Shown piece by piece: positions 8,085-18,902 of a DNA stretch of 64,000 nt; the first letter of the stretch is position 1; each line of letters opens with the position of its first letter. The stretch is taken from positions 186,001 through 250,000 of the forward strand of contig CANGJJ010000002.1 of the NCBI GenBank assembly GCA_947454485.1, given 5' to 3'. Both the position numbers and the translations under genes were made by a program. Source of the stretch: Beijerinckiaceae bacterium (GTDB taxonomy: Bacteria; Pseudomonadota; Alphaproteobacteria; Rhizobiales; Beijerinckiaceae). The notes beneath the pieces were generated by a model. That model was not told the DNA's origin, searched no databases, and saw only the letters and a program-made list of their open reading frames with translations.

Positions 8085-9884
8085 ATGAGTGAGAGCATCG
8101 ACGCCAGCCCCGAGGAGAGCCATCACCAGCCGGTCACCGAGCTGGTCGCCCCTTCGCGCGCGGCCGAGATCATGCGCAAGCTTGGCGGTCGCTCCATCGT
8201 GCTGGTTGGCATGATGGGGGCGGGCAAAACCTCCATCGGCAAGCGGCTGGCGGCTGCGCTCCATCTGCCCTTTGTTGATGCAGATGTCGAAATCGAAAAT
8301 GCGGCCGGCATGACCATTGCCGAAATCTTCGCCCGTCACGGCGAAGCCTATTTCCGCGATGGTGAGCGCCGCGTCATTGCGCGCATTCTTGGCGATGGTC
8401 AGCGCGTTCTGGCAACAGGCGGCGGCGCTTTCATGAATGCACAGACGCGCGAGCGCATCGCCGATCATGGTGTGTCGATCTGGCTGAAGGCTGATGCAGA
8501 TGTGCTGATGCGCCGCGTGCGCAAACGCCCAAACCGTCCGCTTCTGCATACGCGCGACCCTGAACAAACTTTGCGCAACCTGATTGATGAGCGTTATCCC
8601 GTCTATGCACTCGCCGATTTCTGCCTCATCTCGCGCGAAGGCCCGCATGATATGATGGTCGAGGCGGTGATTGAAACTCTCGAACGCGGGCTCGACACTC
8701 TGCCCCGCCTTCAGCACGAAAGCCCCGCAGCAATGACGTCTGTTGCCTCACCTGCTCTTGCACCCGCCCGTGCGGATGCGACCTGCGTGCCGGTGGAACT
8801 GGGCGCGCGGCGCTATGACATTCTCATCGGCACTGATCTTCTGCGTCATGCGGGTTCCGAGATTGCGCGCATCGCGCCCAAATCAGCTTGCGCCATCATC
8901 ACTGATGAGACGGTCGCGCGGCACCACCTGCCCACACTCACCGCAAGCCTCGATGCAGCAGGCATTCGCCACGCCAGCATCATCATCAAGCCGGGCGAAG
9001 CCAGCAAATGCTATGAGACTTTTGCTGATGTTTGCGATGATGTGATTGCCGCGCGTATGGAGCGCCGCGATATTATCGTGGCTCTGGGCGGCGGTGTCGT
9101 GGGCGACCTTGCAGGCTTTGTGGCTGCCACCGTGCGTCGCGGCATGCGCTTCGTGCAGATCCCCACCACGGTCCTCTCGCAGGTTGATTCATCGGTGGGT
9201 GGCAAGACAGCGATCAATTCGCCACATGGCAAAAATCTGATCGGCGCCTTTTATCAGCCCTCGCTTGTTCTGGCTGATACCGATGTTCTGGCAACGCTCG
9301 ACCCGCGCGAATTCCGTGCTGGCTATGCTGAAGTTGCCAAATATGGCCTGATCAATGATGCGCCTTTCTTTGCTTGGCTCGAGCGCCATCACGCAGAGGT
9401 CTTTGCACGTGGCCCGGCTCTGGCGCAGGCCATTGCGACAAGCTGCCATTCCAAAGCCAGCATTGTCGCGCGCGATGAGACCGAGCAAGGTGATCGGGCT
9501 TTGCTCAATCTTGGCCACACTTTCGGTCATGCGCTGGAATCGCTCACACATTACGAGACAGCGCGCCTCAATCATGGTGAGGGCGTTGCCATTGGCGTGG
9601 CTTGCGCGCATCGTTTCTCGGTCAAGCTCGGCCATTGTGCACCTGAAGATGCGCGCCGCGTCGAAGCGCATCTCAAAGCAGTGGGCCTGCCCACGCAGAT
9701 CCGCGATGTCCCGAATTGGAATTTCAGCGCAGGTCAAATTCTCGACGCGATGTATCAGGACAAAAAGGTCGAGGGCGGCGCACTGACATTCATTCTCACC
9801 CATGGCATCGGCCAGAGCTTCATCGCCAAAGGCGTTGCAGGTGAGAGCGTAGCATCCTTCCTGCGGGAAGAATTGGGAACCTGA
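8085..9884 (+). CDS. aroKB: Fused shikimate kinase / 3-dehydroquinate synthase (AroK-AroB)
   Basis: One 599-residue frame carries two shikimate-pathway enzymes. Residues about 35-205 are shikimate kinase, with the P-loop GMMGAGKTS (42-50), the substrate-binding DAD at 65-67, GGGAF and the lid motif RPLL. Residues about 230-599 are 3-dehydroquinate synthase, with GGGVVGDLAGF, the NAD/substrate stretch TTVLSQVDSSVGGKTAIN, and metal ligands in EVAKYG, NLGHTFGHALE and HGEGVAIG. The linker (about 205-228) is rich in Ala, Pro and Ser and includes an ATG at codon 217 that could serve as an internal aroB start. The kinase acts after the synthase, with two steps between. A CNNM/CorC-like gene begins four bases after the stop. 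Confidence 0.95.
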   Translation: MSESIDASPEESHHQPVTELVAPSRAAEIMRKLGGRSIVLVGMMGAGKTSIGKRLAAALHLPFVDADVEIENAAGMTIAEIFARHGEAYFRDGERRVIARILGDGQRVLATGGGAFMNAQTRERIADHGVSIWLKADADVLMRRVRKRPNRPLLHTRDPEQTLRNLIDERYPVYALADFCLISREGPHDMMVEAVIETLERGLDTLPRLQHESPAAMTSVASPALAPARADATCVPVELGARRYDILIGTDLLRHAGSEIARIAPKSACAIITDETVARHHLPTLTASLDAAGIRHASIIIKPGEASKCYETFADVCDDVIAARMERRDIIVALGGGVVGDLAGFVAATVRRGMRFVQIPTTVLSQVDSSVGGKTAINSPHGKNLIGAFYQPSLVLADTDVLATLDPREFRAGYAEVAKYGLINDAPFFAWLERHHAEVFARGPALAQAIATSCHSKASIVARDETEQGDRALLNLGHTFGHALESLTHYETARLNHGEGVAIGVACAHRFSVKLGHCAPEDARRVEAHLKAVGLPTQIRDVPNWNFSAGQILDAMYQDKKVEGGALTFILTHGIGQSFIAKGVAGESVASFLREELGT

Positions 9885-9887
9885 ACC

Positions 9888-11195
9888 ATGGAACATTTTG
9901 GCGGCGAAGCGATGGGCGTCGACCTTTGGGTCGCCGTGCTGATCGTGGCGGCCTGTATTCTGCTCTCAGCTTTCTTCTCTGGCTGCGAAACAGCCCTGAC
10001 CGCCACATCGCGCGTGCGAATGCATGGGTTGGAAAAGAATGGCGACAAGCGCGCTGCTCTCGTCAATCGCCTGCTCTCGCGTCGCAGCCGTCTCATCGGC
10101 GCCATGCTGCTGGGCAATACGCTCGTCAATATCGGCGCCTCGGCCTTCATGACCAATGTGCTCACCAGCGTCTTTGGTGATGCGGGCATCATCTATGCCA
10201 CCTTGCTGATGACGGTGCTCTTGCTGATCTTCTCGGAAGTTCTGCCCAAGACCATCGGCATCAATTTCCCCGACCGTATGGCGCTCATCATCTCACGCCC
10301 GGCGGCTTTCTTCGTGGCTCTGATGACGCCTGTTCTCATCGCCATTGATGCAGTGGTGGGCGGCTTCTTGCGCCTCATGGGTCTTCGCGCAGGCGAACAT
10401 ACCTCCGTCCTCACCCCGCAAGAAGAGTTGCGCAGCGCGGTTGATCTTCTGCACAAGGAAGGTAGCGTCGAGCGCAGCCATCGCGATATGTTTGGCGGTC
10501 TGCTCGGCCTCAATGATCTCACCGTTGAAGATGTGATGGTTCACCGCACGCGTATGCGCACCATCAATGCAGCTCTGTCGCCAACCGAAATCGTTCGTCA
10601 GGTGCTGGCTTCTTCCAATACGCGCCTGCCACTGTGGCGTGACCAGCCTGACAATATTGTGGGCGTGCTCCACGCCAAGGATTTGCTGCGCGCACTCAAT
10701 GCGGTGCATGGTGATGCCAGCAAGGTGAAGATTGAAGATGTGGCTTTGTCGCCCTGGTTCGTACCCGCCACGACAACGCTCGAAGATCAGCTGCAAGCCT
10801 TCCGTGATCGCAAGACTCACTTCGCGCTTGTGGTGGATGAATATGGCTCCGTCATGGGACTCGTGACGCTTGAAGATATTCTGGAAGAAATCGTCGGCGA
10901 TATTCGCGATGAACATGACATCGCTGTTCAGGGTCTGCGCACTTTGCCCGATGGCTCGATCACGGTGGAAGGCTCTGTACCTGTGCGCGATGTGAACCGC
11001 GCGATGGATTGGAGCCTGCCCGATGCCGAGGCCACAACCATTGCCGGCCTTGTCATTCACGAAGCGCAGATGATCCCTGACGCGGGTCAGGTCTTCTCCT
11101 TCCACGGCTTTCGTTTTGAGATTTTGCGCAAGCAGCGCAATCGCGTCACGGCGCTCAAGATCACGCCGGTGGAGCCTGAGGAGGCCAGCGGTTAA
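9888..11195 (+). CDS. CNNM/CorC family protein (DUF21, CBS pair, CorC_HlyC)
   Basis: A 435-residue inner-membrane protein often labelled hemolysin-like; family members work in Mg2+ or Co2+ transport and related ion handling. Domain order: DUF21 transmembrane domain, about 10-195, with [12 protein letters not shown] and the acidic SEVLPKTIG helix; a CBS pair, about 205-335, with [20 protein letters not shown]; and the CorC_HlyC cytosolic domain, about 345-430. It starts four bases after aroKB and is surely co-transcribed, as in many alphaproteobacteria. Its stop codon overlaps that of the convergent ABC gene by four bases. Confidence 0.92.
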   Translation: MEHFGGEAMGVDLWVAVLIVAACILLSAFFSGCETALTATSRVRMHGLEKNGDKRAALVNRLLSRRSRLIGAMLLGNTLVNIGASAFMTNVLTSVFGDAGIIYATLLMTVLLLIFSEVLPKTIGINFPDRMALIISRPAAFFVALMTPVLIAIDAVVGGFLRLMGLRAGEHTSVLTPQEELRSAVDLLHKEGSVERSHRDMFGGLLGLNDLTVEDVMVHRTRMRTINAALSPTEIVRQVLASSNTRLPLWRDQPDNIVGVLHAKDLLRALNAVHGDASKVKIEDVALSPWFVPATTTLEDQLQAFRDRKTHFALVVDEYGSVMGLVTLEDILEEIVGDIRDEHDIAVQGLRTLPDGSITVEGSVPVRDVNRAMDWSLPDAEATTIAGLVIHEAQMIPDAGQVFSFHGFRFEILRKQRNRVTALKITPVEPEEASG

Positions 11196-12976
11196 GTCGC
11201 AGGCCTCATAGCTTCCAGTTCAGCGGCGGGCGCCATGAATTGGGCGCGCGCCAGAACGGCAAAGCGGCCATTGCGCGCGACCAATTCATCAAAGCTGCCG
11301 CTCTCCACAATACGCCCGTGATCAAACACGATGATGCGGTCAGCATTGCGCACCGTCGACAGACGGTGGGCGATGACAAAGGTCGTGCGACCTTGCGTGG
11401 CAGCATCAAGGGCGGCCTGCAACTGGCGCTCGGTCGTCGCATCAAGCGCGCTCGTCGCCTCGTCAAAGATCATGATCGGAGGATCTTTCAACAAAGCGCG
11501 CGCAATCGACAGACGCTGACGCTCACCACCCGACAAGGACCGCCCGCGCTCGCCCACGATGGTCTTCAAACCATCTGGCTGATTGGCGATGAAATCCATC
11601 GCTTGCGCGCGGGTCAAAGCCGTATCGATCTCTTCAGCCGTTGCCTCAGGATTGCCAACGCGCAGATTCTCTTCAATGGAGCGAGCAAAGAGCATCGGCT
11701 CTTGGAAGACCACACCAATGTTCCGGCGCAAAGACACAAGGGTCATGTCGCGAATGTCGCGCCCATCAATCGTGATGCAGCCCTGCTGGGGATCGAAAAT
11801 GCGATGCAGGAGACCGAGTGTGGTCGACTTGCCCGACCCTGTCGAGCCAACAAGCGCGACCGTCTGGCCGGACTCAACGGTGAAAGAGGCATCCTCCACC
11901 GCCATACGCCGCCCATCATAAGAAAAGCCGACATGGTCAAAGGCAACCCGTCCCGTCAGACGCCCCGCATCCACAGCATCAGGACGGTCGCGCACAGTTG
12001 ATTCGGTGTCGAGCACATCGAAGAATTCGCGCAATTTCGGCAGAATCAGCAGCACCCAATTCACGAAGCTGACCACATGCTCCAACTTGCCGATGAGCAG
12101 GGTTGCAAAATTCATGAAGGTGACGATCTCACCAATACTCGCAAGCCCCTGCAGATGCAGCGAAGCGCCCAGCAAGAAGATACCCACCAATGTGATCGTG
12201 GCAGAGGCGCGCGTGGCAACCGCCGCCATGGCCCACCACGACAGGACGGGGATCTGCGCGGAGAGCAAAGCCGCGCTCACCTTGCGCATCTCTTTCGTCT
12301 CAGCCTCAACGCGCGTGAAACTCTGGATCACAGCGATATTGCCGAGCGCGTCCGACGCGCGTTCAGCAAGATCGGTATTGTAGCGCTCGACTTCGCCTTG
12401 CAGCCCTTCAGTTTTGCGCAGCACGAAGGCCGTGAGAATGCCAAAGAAGAAGACGAGCACGATGAGCAAGGAAGCCAGACGCCAGTTCAAGAACAGCGAC
12501 AGCGGCAGCAGAATGAACAGCGCGACGAAAGAGGAGCAATTCTCGCGGAAGAAGGAGAGCCAGACGCCTGCCATATTCGACGCACCATCGAGCATGGTTT
12601 TGAGCAAGCGACCTGAATGGACCGATGTATGAAAGCCCAAAGGCAGATGCAGCACATGGTCGAAATATTGCGCCATAGCCGCAAGTCGGCGGCGATGCGA
12701 CAGGCGGTCAGCATGCAGCGCCACCAAAACAGCCGCTGCAATGGTGAAGAGGCCAAAACCGACCCAGGCCGAAAGCAGCGGGATCAGCGCATCCCATTCC
12801 AGCGTGCGGTTTTGCGCCTGCGCGCTCACCAGCACATCAATGATGCGGCCAAACAGGACCGGCTCAGCAAATTGCGCGGCCGCCAGACCCAGATTCGCGA
12901 CAACGAGCAAAGCCACGAGCCGTTTTTCGGGCCCGAGGAGCTGCAGCACGCGAATGTAGATCTTGAAGAATTGCAT
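11192..12976 (-). CDS. ndvA: ABC exporter, NdvA/ChvA-type glucan transporter (fused permease and ATPase)
   Basis: A 594-residue half-transporter. The membrane domain (about 1-320, six helices) opens with [18 protein letters not shown] and [13 protein letters not shown], closely resembling the NdvA beta-(1,2)-glucan exporter. The ATPase domain (about 340-580) has Walker [10 protein letters not shown], signature LSGGERQR, Walker [12 protein letters not shown] and the H-loop IAHRLSTVR. It should work as a homodimer exporting a glycan or similar substrate to the periplasm. No ndvB cyclic glucan synthase lies in the window, so the substrate is inferred from family only. The open frame extends 32 codons further, but NdvA-type proteins begin at this Met. 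Confidence 0.87.
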   Translation of the reverse strand: MQFFKIYIRVLQLLGPEKRLVALLVVANLGLAAAQFAEPVLFGRIIDVLVSAQAQNRTLEWDALIPLLSAWVGFGLFTIAAAVLVALHADRLSHRRRLAAMAQYFDHVLHLPLGFHTSVHSGRLLKTMLDGASNMAGVWLSFFRENCSSFVALFILLPLSLFLNWRLASLLIVLVFFFGILTAFVLRKTEGLQGEVERYNTDLAERASDALGNIAVIQSFTRVEAETKEMRKVSAALLSAQIPVLSWWAMAAVATRASATITLVGIFLLGASLHLQGLASIGEIVTFMNFATLLIGKLEHVVSFVNWVLLILPKLREFFDVLDTESTVRDRPDAVDAGRLTGRVAFDHVGFSYDGRRMAVEDASFTVESGQTVALVGSTGSGKSTTLGLLHRIFDPQQGCITIDGRDIRDMTLVSLRRNIGVVFQEPMLFARSIEENLRVGNPEATAEEIDTALTRAQAMDFIANQPDGLKTIVGERGRSLSGGERQRLSIARALLKDPPIMIFDEATSALDATTERQLQAALDAATQGRTTFVIAHRLSTVRNADRIIVFDHGRIVESGSFDELVARNGRFAVLARAQFMAPAAELEAMRPAT

Positions 12977-13144
12977 GACCTGTTCCGTATCGTGGGTGCA
13001 TAACGGACTGAGAGGACAGAATCTATAGGCAGGGCGGCACCGCCTCCAAGAGCTTGCACACTCTAGCAGCAAAAGCCGGAGGAAGGGCTTGGCCTTGCGC
13101 AGAGGTCAGGCTATGGAAAATGGTCAGTTTCGGAGCCCTCGCCC

Positions 13145-13846
13145 ATGAAGAAGGTTTATCCAGACGCCACGCAGGCTCTTGCGGGCCTCATCAAGGATGG
13201 CATGACCATCATGTCCGGTGGCTTCGGCCTCTGCGGCATTCCTGAGACCCTCGTCCTCGCCATTCGCGAGTCGGGGGCCAAGAACCTCACCGTCATCTCC
13301 AACAATGCGGGCGTCGACGGCGTCGGCCTTGGGATTCTTTTGGAGACCCGGCAGATCCGCAAGATGATCTCCTCCTATGTGGGTGAGAACAAGCTCTTCG
13401 CCCAGCAATTCCTTGCGGGCGAGCTGGAGCTTGAATTCAACCCCCAAGGCACTTTGGCCGAGCGCATCCGGGCGGGCGGGGCGGGCATTCCCGCCTTCTA
13501 TACCAAGACCGGCTACGGCACGATCATTGCCGAGGGCAAAGAGACCCGCACTTTCAATGGCGAACATTTCGTCATGGAGACGGGTCTGGTGGCCGATATC
13601 TCCCTCGTTCATGCGTGGAAGTCCGACACCGAGGGCAATCTCGTCTATCGCAAGACGGCGCGCAATTTTAACCCGATGATGGCGACCGCTGGCAAAGTGA
13701 CCATTGCCGAGGTCGAGAATATCGTCGAGGCCGGCACGATTGATCCTGATCACATCATCACGCCCGGCATCTATGTGCAGCGCATTGTCCATGTGCCGAA
13801 TGCGCCCAAACATATCGAACAGCGCACCACGCGCCCGCGCGCCTAA
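13145..13846 (+). CDS. scoA: Succinyl-CoA:3-ketoacid CoA-transferase subunit A
   Basis: Subunit A of the enzyme that moves CoA from succinyl-CoA to acetoacetate, so ketone bodies or polyhydroxybutyrate breakdown products can enter central metabolism. The 233 residues show the subunit A motif GGFGLCGIPETL near residue 25, then NAGVDGVGLG, and RAGGAGIPAFYT near 115. Length and motifs match ScoA and not the shorter AtoD. Subunit B begins 15 bases downstream, so the two are translated from one message. The succinyl-CoA synthetase genes of the same organism lie about 31 kb away. Confidence 0.94.
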   Translation: MKKVYPDATQALAGLIKDGMTIMSGGFGLCGIPETLVLAIRESGAKNLTVISNNAGVDGVGLGILLETRQIRKMISSYVGENKLFAQQFLAGELELEFNPQGTLAERIRAGGAGIPAFYTKTGYGTIIAEGKETRTFNGEHFVMETGLVADISLVHAWKSDTEGNLVYRKTARNFNPMMATAGKVTIAEVENIVEAGTIDPDHIITPGIYVQRIVHVPNAPKHIEQRTTRPRA

Positions 13847-13861
13847 GCAGGAGTTGTTCCC

Positions 13862-14515
13862 ATGGCATGGTCTCGTGAACAGATGGCTGCGCGCGCTGCA
13901 AAAGAGCTGCGTGATGGCTTCTATGTGAATCTGGGCATCGGCATCCCGACGCTGGTCTCCAACTACATCCCCGCTGGCATGAATGTGCAGCTGCAGAGCG
14001 AAAATGGCATGCTCGGCATGGGGCCCTTCCCCTTCGAAGGGGATGAGGATGCCGACCTCATCAATGCCGGCAAGCAGACGATCACCGAACTGCCGACCAC
14101 GAGCTATTTCTCATCCGCTGACTCCTTCGCGATGATTCGCGGCGGTCATATCGACCTGTCGATTCTGGGTGCCATGCAGGTCGCTGAGAATGGCGATCTC
14201 GCCAATTGGATGATTCCCGGCAAGATGGTCAAAGGCATGGGCGGCGCGATGGATCTCGTCGCGGGTGTGAAGAAGGTCGTGGTCGTGATGGAGCATGTGG
14301 CCAAGGATGGCCCCAAGCTTTTGCATGAATGCAACCTGCCCCTCACTGGCTCGCGCGTCGTTGATCTTGTCATCACGGATCTGGGTGTCTTTGCCATCGA
14401 CAAGAATGGTTCAGGCGGCATGCAGCTTATTGAGCTGGCCGATGGCGTCACGCTCGATGAGATCAAGGCTAAGACCGAGGCCAGCTTTACAGTAGCGCCC
14501 GGCCTCAAGGGCTGA
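13862..14515 (+). CDS. scoB: Succinyl-CoA:3-ketoacid CoA-transferase subunit B
   Basis: Partner of the preceding subunit. The 217 residues include [10 protein letters not shown] near residue 22 and the catalytic glutamate in QSENGMLG (near residue 48), which forms the enzyme-CoA thioester. [14 protein letters not shown] and the C-terminal VTDLGVF-type strand (here [10 protein letters not shown]) are also typical. A purine-rich Shine-Dalgarno (GCAGGAG) precedes the ATG. The pair ends in a strong terminator shared with the convergent RND efflux operon. Confidence 0.94.
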   Translation: MAWSREQMAARAAKELRDGFYVNLGIGIPTLVSNYIPAGMNVQLQSENGMLGMGPFPFEGDEDADLINAGKQTITELPTTSYFSSADSFAMIRGGHIDLSILGAMQVAENGDLANWMIPGKMVKGMGGAMDLVAGVKKVVVVMEHVAKDGPKLLHECNLPLTGSRVVDLVITDLGVFAIDKNGSGGMQLIELADGVTLDEIKAKTEASFTVAPGLKG

Positions 14516-14531
14516 TCCTTTAACCTGCCTA

Positions 14532-14570
14532 AAAAAAGCCCGTGGCTGCATCTGCACCACGGGCTTTTTT
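14532..14570. terminator. Bidirectional terminator between scoB and the RND operon
   Basis: GCCCGTGG at 14538-14545 pairs with CCACGGGC at 14557-14564. Seven A residues lie on the left and six T residues on the right, so it is functional from either direction. Confidence 0.9.
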
Positions 14571-14571
14571 G

Positions 14572-17500
14572 TTAGTGCAGCGGCACAGGAACATCCTGAT
14601 GTGTTTTTGGCACATAGGGGAAGAACATGCGCGCCAGCGTCGGGATGACGAGCAGACTGCAGATGGGCGAGAGCAACATGCCGCCCACAATCACGCAGGC
14701 GAGTGGTTGTTGAACCTGCGAACCAATGCCGCTTGAGAATGCCGCTGGCACCAGACCGATACAGGCCGACAGACCCGTCATGAAGATCTGACGCATGCGC
14801 GTCTCACCCGCATTGATGATCGCCTCTTCCGTTCCCATACCTTCATCCATACTCTTGCGGATGTAAGAGATGAGCAAAATTCCATCCATCGCCGAAACGC
14901 CCAGCAGTGAGATGAAGCCGACCGCCGCCGAGATACTGAAATTCAATCCTGCGATATAAAGGCCCAACACGCCGCCTGCAGCGGCAAAGGGAATGCCCGA
15001 CAGAGCGAGCAAACTATCGCGTAGCGAATTGAACAGGCTGTAGAGCATCATGATGATGATCGCGAAGGCGAGCGGGACAATATAGGCGAGACGCTGCTTG
15101 GCTTCTTGCAGCGCGCCATATTCGCCGGACCATTCCATCCGATAGCCCTGCGGAAGAACCACATTCTTCGCGACACGACGCTGGGCTTCATCAACCGTCG
15201 ATCCAAGATCGCGACCGCGCACACTATATTTGAGCGGCACGAAACGCTGGCTATTTTCGCGATAGATATAAGCCGCACCCGAATCGAGATCGACGGTTCC
15301 CAGATCTTCAAGGCGAATATAGGCCGTTGGTGCTTTGGGATCGCTATTGGGCAACGCAACCGGGATAGCGCGAATAGCATCCACACTCATGCGATATTCA
15401 GGCGCCAGACGAACAGTCAAACCGAAATTCATCTCGCCTTCATAGACGCGCGTGACCTCTTGTCCGCCCACAGCTGCCTGCACAACTGAATTGATGTCAT
15501 TGACAGAGAAACCATAACGCGCCGCTTTTTGGCGGTCGATGCGCACGATGAGATCAGGCTGACCCAGTAGATTGAAGACAGCAGGTTCGGTCACACCGCG
15601 CACTTCAGAAATCTCAGCCTTCACGATCTTCGAGATATTTTCTAGCTCAAGCAAATCACGGCCAAAGATCTTGATTGAATTCTCGCCCTTCACGCCCGAA
15701 ACGGCTTCTTCCATATTGTCTTGGATATATTGCGAGAAGTTGAAATCGACGCCGATGAACTCTTTGTTCAAACGATCATTGAGTTCGGTGACGAGCTTTT
15801 CTTTGGTCAGGCCCTTGGGCCATTCGCTCGCAGGCCTCAACGGTACGAAAAATTCTGCAAGGAAGGAGCCATCTGGATCAATGCCTTCTTCGCCGCGCCC
15901 CTGTTTGGACGCCACAGTCAGAACAGGCTTATATTCGCCGATGACTTTACGGATTTTCTCGACCGTGTCGCGGCCAGCTTCCAATGTGATGGTCGGGGGC
16001 ATCGTCGCCCTGATCCACATATTGCCTTCTTCGAGCTTGGGCAAAAATTCTGTGCCAAGCTGCGAGCCCAGCAGACCCACAAAAAGCAAGAAGCCTGCGC
16101 CCGCCATCGCGGCGCGACGATAATGCGTCACCACATAGGGCAGCACTTTTTGATAGACATTGCGCAGCTTGCGAACGGCGAAAGTCTCGACATCCTGAAT
16201 ATGCGCAGGCAGCAAGACAGCAGACAAGACAGGCGTCACCGTAAAGGTAGCAATCACCGCGCCGATCAGAGCATAGGCATAGGTGCGCGCCATCGGCCCG
16301 AAGATCTGACCCTCAACGCCCTGCATGGTGAAGAGCGGAAGGAAAGCTGCAACAGTGATCAGCACGGAGAACAGAATCGACTTATCAACCTCCGTCGCGC
16401 CATGAAGAATGCGGCCCAGACGCGCAGATAGGCTCGTCCCGCCGCCGCGATCCAGATGGCCATGCGACAGGTGGCGATGGATATTCTCCACCATGATCAC
16501 GGTCGCATCGACAATGATGCCAAGATCAATCGCGCCGATCGACAGGAGATTGGCCGATTCACCGCGCAGCACCGTCATCAACACGGCTAAGAAGAGCGCG
16601 ACGGGAATGGTCGCCGCCACAATGATGGCGCAGCGCAGATCGCCCAGAAACAGCCACTGCATGAAAAAGATCAGCAGAATGCCAAAGACCAGACTGTGCA
16701 GAACCGTCTCCACCGTGATCGCGACCAGATCACCACGATCATAGAAAGGCTCGATCTTCACACCCGGCGGCAGCGTGCCATCGCTATTCATCTGCTGGAT
16801 AGCAGCGCGAACGCGGGTCACAACATCCATCGTGCGCTCAAGTTTTTGCATGAGCACGGTGCCAGCCACCACGTCGCCATCTTCATCGCGGCCTGAGATG
16901 CCAAGGCGGGGTGCATAGCCGATCTTCACATCCGACACGTCAGACAGAAGAACCGGTACGCCGCCTTGCTGGGTCAGAACGATGCGACGAATATCGTCGA
17001 GATTCTGCACAACACCAACGCCGCGCACATTGACCGATTGCTCGCCCATGGAAATGGTGCGACCGCCCACATTCACATTGCTGGCAGAGATGGCCTGAAT
17101 GACCTGCGGCAAGGTCAAGCCGCGCGACATCATGCGATGAAGATCGACCTCGACCTGATATTCTTTTGTCTTGCCGCCCAACACCGCGACATCCGCGACA
17201 CCCGGTACAATACGCAAACGACGCTCAACCACCCAATCTTGCAGGGTCTTGAGCTCCATCACATCCATGCCCGGCGGGCCTTTGAGCTGATAGCGAAAGA
17301 TTTCGCTAATGCCACCAGCTGGTGAAATCACGGGCTGAACGCCGCTCGGGAGCTTCACATCATTGAGGCGGTTGATCGCCTGCTGACGGACGAAATTATA
17401 GTCGCGCCCATATTCAAACTGCAGACGCAGGAAGCCGAGCCCATAGACCGTATTGGAGCGAATGAACTTCAGACCGGGAGTGCTTGCCACCGCGATTTCA

Positions 17501-17706
17501 ATCGGCACCGTCACATAGCGCTCGACCTCTTCGGGCGATTGCCCCTGCCACTGCGCAATGACTTCGATAATGGGCGGCGCAGGATCAGGATAGGCTTCGA
17601 TATTCAGTGTGCGAAAGCCAGCATAGCCAACGCCCAAAAAGGCAACGAAGGCCAGCAACACCAAGGGGCGGCGCGACAGACAGGCAGCGATGAGACTACG
17701 CAGCAT
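14572..17706 (-). CDS. RND efflux pump inner-membrane subunit, heavy-metal (CzcA/CusA) type
   Basis: A 1044-residue proton-driven antiporter with the usual 12 membrane helices and two large periplasmic loops. The family-defining helix-4 motif reads AIDLGIIVDATVIMVEN, keeping the acidic residues (Asp, Asp, Glu) needed for proton transfer in CzcA. The opening RPLVLLAFVAFLGVGYAGFRTLNIEAYPDP is of the heavy-metal efflux subfamily. A metal such as Co, Zn, Ni, Cu or Ag is therefore the likely substrate, though some members of this clade have other or unknown cargo. It is the last gene of an outer-membrane/adaptor/pump operon, 24 bases after the adaptor, with GGAAGGA as ribosome binding site. Confidence 0.92.
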   Translation of the reverse strand: MLRSLIAACLSRRPLVLLAFVAFLGVGYAGFRTLNIEAYPDPAPPIIEVIAQWQGQSPEEVERYVTVPIEIAVASTPGLKFIRSNTVYGLGFLRLQFEYGRDYNFVRQQAINRLNDVKLPSGVQPVISPAGGISEIFRYQLKGPPGMDVMELKTLQDWVVERRLRIVPGVADVAVLGGKTKEYQVEVDLHRMMSRGLTLPQVIQAISASNVNVGGRTISMGEQSVNVRGVGVVQNLDDIRRIVLTQQGGVPVLLSDVSDVKIGYAPRLGISGRDEDGDVVAGTVLMQKLERTMDVVTRVRAAIQQMNSDGTLPPGVKIEPFYDRGDLVAITVETVLHSLVFGILLIFFMQWLFLGDLRCAIIVAATIPVALFLAVLMTVLRGESANLLSIGAIDLGIIVDATVIMVENIHRHLSHGHLDRGGGTSLSARLGRILHGATEVDKSILFSVLITVAAFLPLFTMQGVEGQIFGPMARTYAYALIGAVIATFTVTPVLSAVLLPAHIQDVETFAVRKLRNVYQKVLPYVVTHYRRAAMAGAGFLLFVGLLGSQLGTEFLPKLEEGNMWIRATMPPTITLEAGRDTVEKIRKVIGEYKPVLTVASKQGRGEEGIDPDGSFLAEFFVPLRPASEWPKGLTKEKLVTELNDRLNKEFIGVDFNFSQYIQDNMEEAVSGVKGENSIKIFGRDLLELENISKIVKAEISEVRGVTEPAVFNLLGQPDLIVRIDRQKAARYGFSVNDINSVVQAAVGGQEVTRVYEGEMNFGLTVRLAPEYRMSVDAIRAIPVALPNSDPKAPTAYIRLEDLGTVDLDSGAAYIYRENSQRFVPLKYSVRGRDLGSTVDEAQRRVAKNVVLPQGYRMEWSGEYGALQEAKQRLAYIVPLAFAIIIMMLYSLFNSLRDSLLALSGIPFAAAGGVLGLYIAGLNFSISAAVGFISLLGVSAMDGILLISYIRKSMDEGMGTEEAIINAGETRMRQIFMTGLSACIGLVPAAFSSGIGSQVQQPLACVIVGGMLLSPICSLLVIPTLARMFFPYVPKTHQDVPVPLH

Positions 17707-17730
17707 GGCGAGATCCTTCCAGGCAGCGGA

Positions 17731-18900
17731 TCATTGCTTCCACTCATTGTCGATGAAGATGGCGCCGCGCGTGACGACTTTCTCACCCACAGCCAGACCC
17801 TCTGGGATCGCAACAAGACCATCCTGCTGTACGCCAACCTTCACCGGACGGCGCTCGAACTCTTGCGGCTTCACTTCGACATAGACAAAGGCCGTCTCAG
17901 CTTCGCGGATGAGCGCTCCGGCTGCGATACCCGGCAGCATCTGCCCCTCGCCTGTAAAGATCTTGAAGGTCGCGAACATTTCAGGACGCAACAAACGATC
18001 TGGATTGGCAAGCTCGGAGCGCACCATCACGCGGCGGGTGGAGGAGTCAGAGGCTGCACCAATGGCATTGATCTTTGCTTTGAACGTCGTCTCAGGCAAA
18101 GCCTCGATTTTCACTTCAAGCTCTTGGCCAACGCGCACCACCGGAATGTCATTCTCAGGGACCGCTGCGCGCAACCACATGGTCGACAGATCTGCGATCG
18201 CAAACAATGTCTCGCCCGTGTCAGGGCGCACCAATTGGCCCGGACCAATCTTGCGCGACACGATTTCGCCATTGATGGGCGCGCGCACAACGACAACCGG
18301 ATCTATGATGCGGTCGCGTTCAATCCGCGCGACATCATCATCTGAGCGGCCAACCAGAACGCGCACTTTGTTGCGGGCTGCAGAGACAGCCCCTTCAGCC
18401 GTGCGCAAATCTGATTCAGCTGCACTATAGTCGGCCCGCGCCTGATCAAGCTCACGCATGGCGGCGGCTTTTTCTGCCACGAGCGTGGTCTGGCGATCCA
18501 GCACACGCTTGGTGAGCGCCACTTGAGCGCGCGCTTTTTCGGCAGAATTGAGCGCAGCAATCAAATCCGTCTGCATCTGCACGACTTCGGGACTGTCGAT
18601 CTCAAACAGCGGTGTGCCGACCGAGACGACATCGCCAATCTTGCCGAGGACTTTCGTCACACGGCCCGCAAAAGGAGCAACGACGATGGTGCTTGTATCT
18701 TCGTTAAAGGCAAGCTGGCCGATGGCTTGCTTCTGCGGTTGAAAGCGCACGGTCTGTACGGCGTCGATAGCAAGGGCGCGCGCCTGTGTGACCGGGATCT
18801 TGATTGTATCTTTGCCAGACCGCGCAACGGCGGGGAGAGACAGAGCAACACAGCCAGACATAAGCACTGCGAGAAGGCGGTAAGAACGATGACGCAACAT
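17731..18900 (-). CDS. RND efflux periplasmic adaptor (membrane fusion protein)
   Basis: A 389-residue adaptor bridging the pump and the outer-membrane channel. It has an N-terminal signal or anchor (about 1-27), then a beta-barrel/lipoyl half with VVAPFAGRVTKVLGKIGDVVS, then a coiled-coil hairpin (about 105-185, rich in Ala, Glu and Arg), then the second lipoyl half (VVRAPINGEIV) and the membrane-proximal domain. The order is that of CzcB/CusB-like proteins. I see no His- or Met-rich metal-binding segment, so the metal is not indicated. It starts two bases after the stop of the outer-membrane gene. Confidence 0.92.
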   Translation of the reverse strand: MLRHRSYRLLAVLMSGCVALSLPAVARSGKDTIKIPVTQARALAIDAVQTVRFQPQKQAIGQLAFNEDTSTIVVAPFAGRVTKVLGKIGDVVSVGTPLFEIDSPEVVQMQTDLIAALNSAEKARAQVALTKRVLDRQTTLVAEKAAAMRELDQARADYSAAESDLRTAEGAVSAARNKVRVLVGRSDDDVARIERDRIIDPVVVVRAPINGEIVSRKIGPGQLVRPDTGETLFAIADLSTMWLRAAVPENDIPVVRVGQELEVKIEALPETTFKAKINAIGAASDSSTRRVMVRSELANPDRLLRPEMFATFKIFTGEGQMLPGIAAGALIREAETAFVYVEVKPQEFERRPVKVGVQQDGLVAIPEGLAVGEKVVTRGAIFIDNEWKQ

Positions 18901-18902
18901 GA

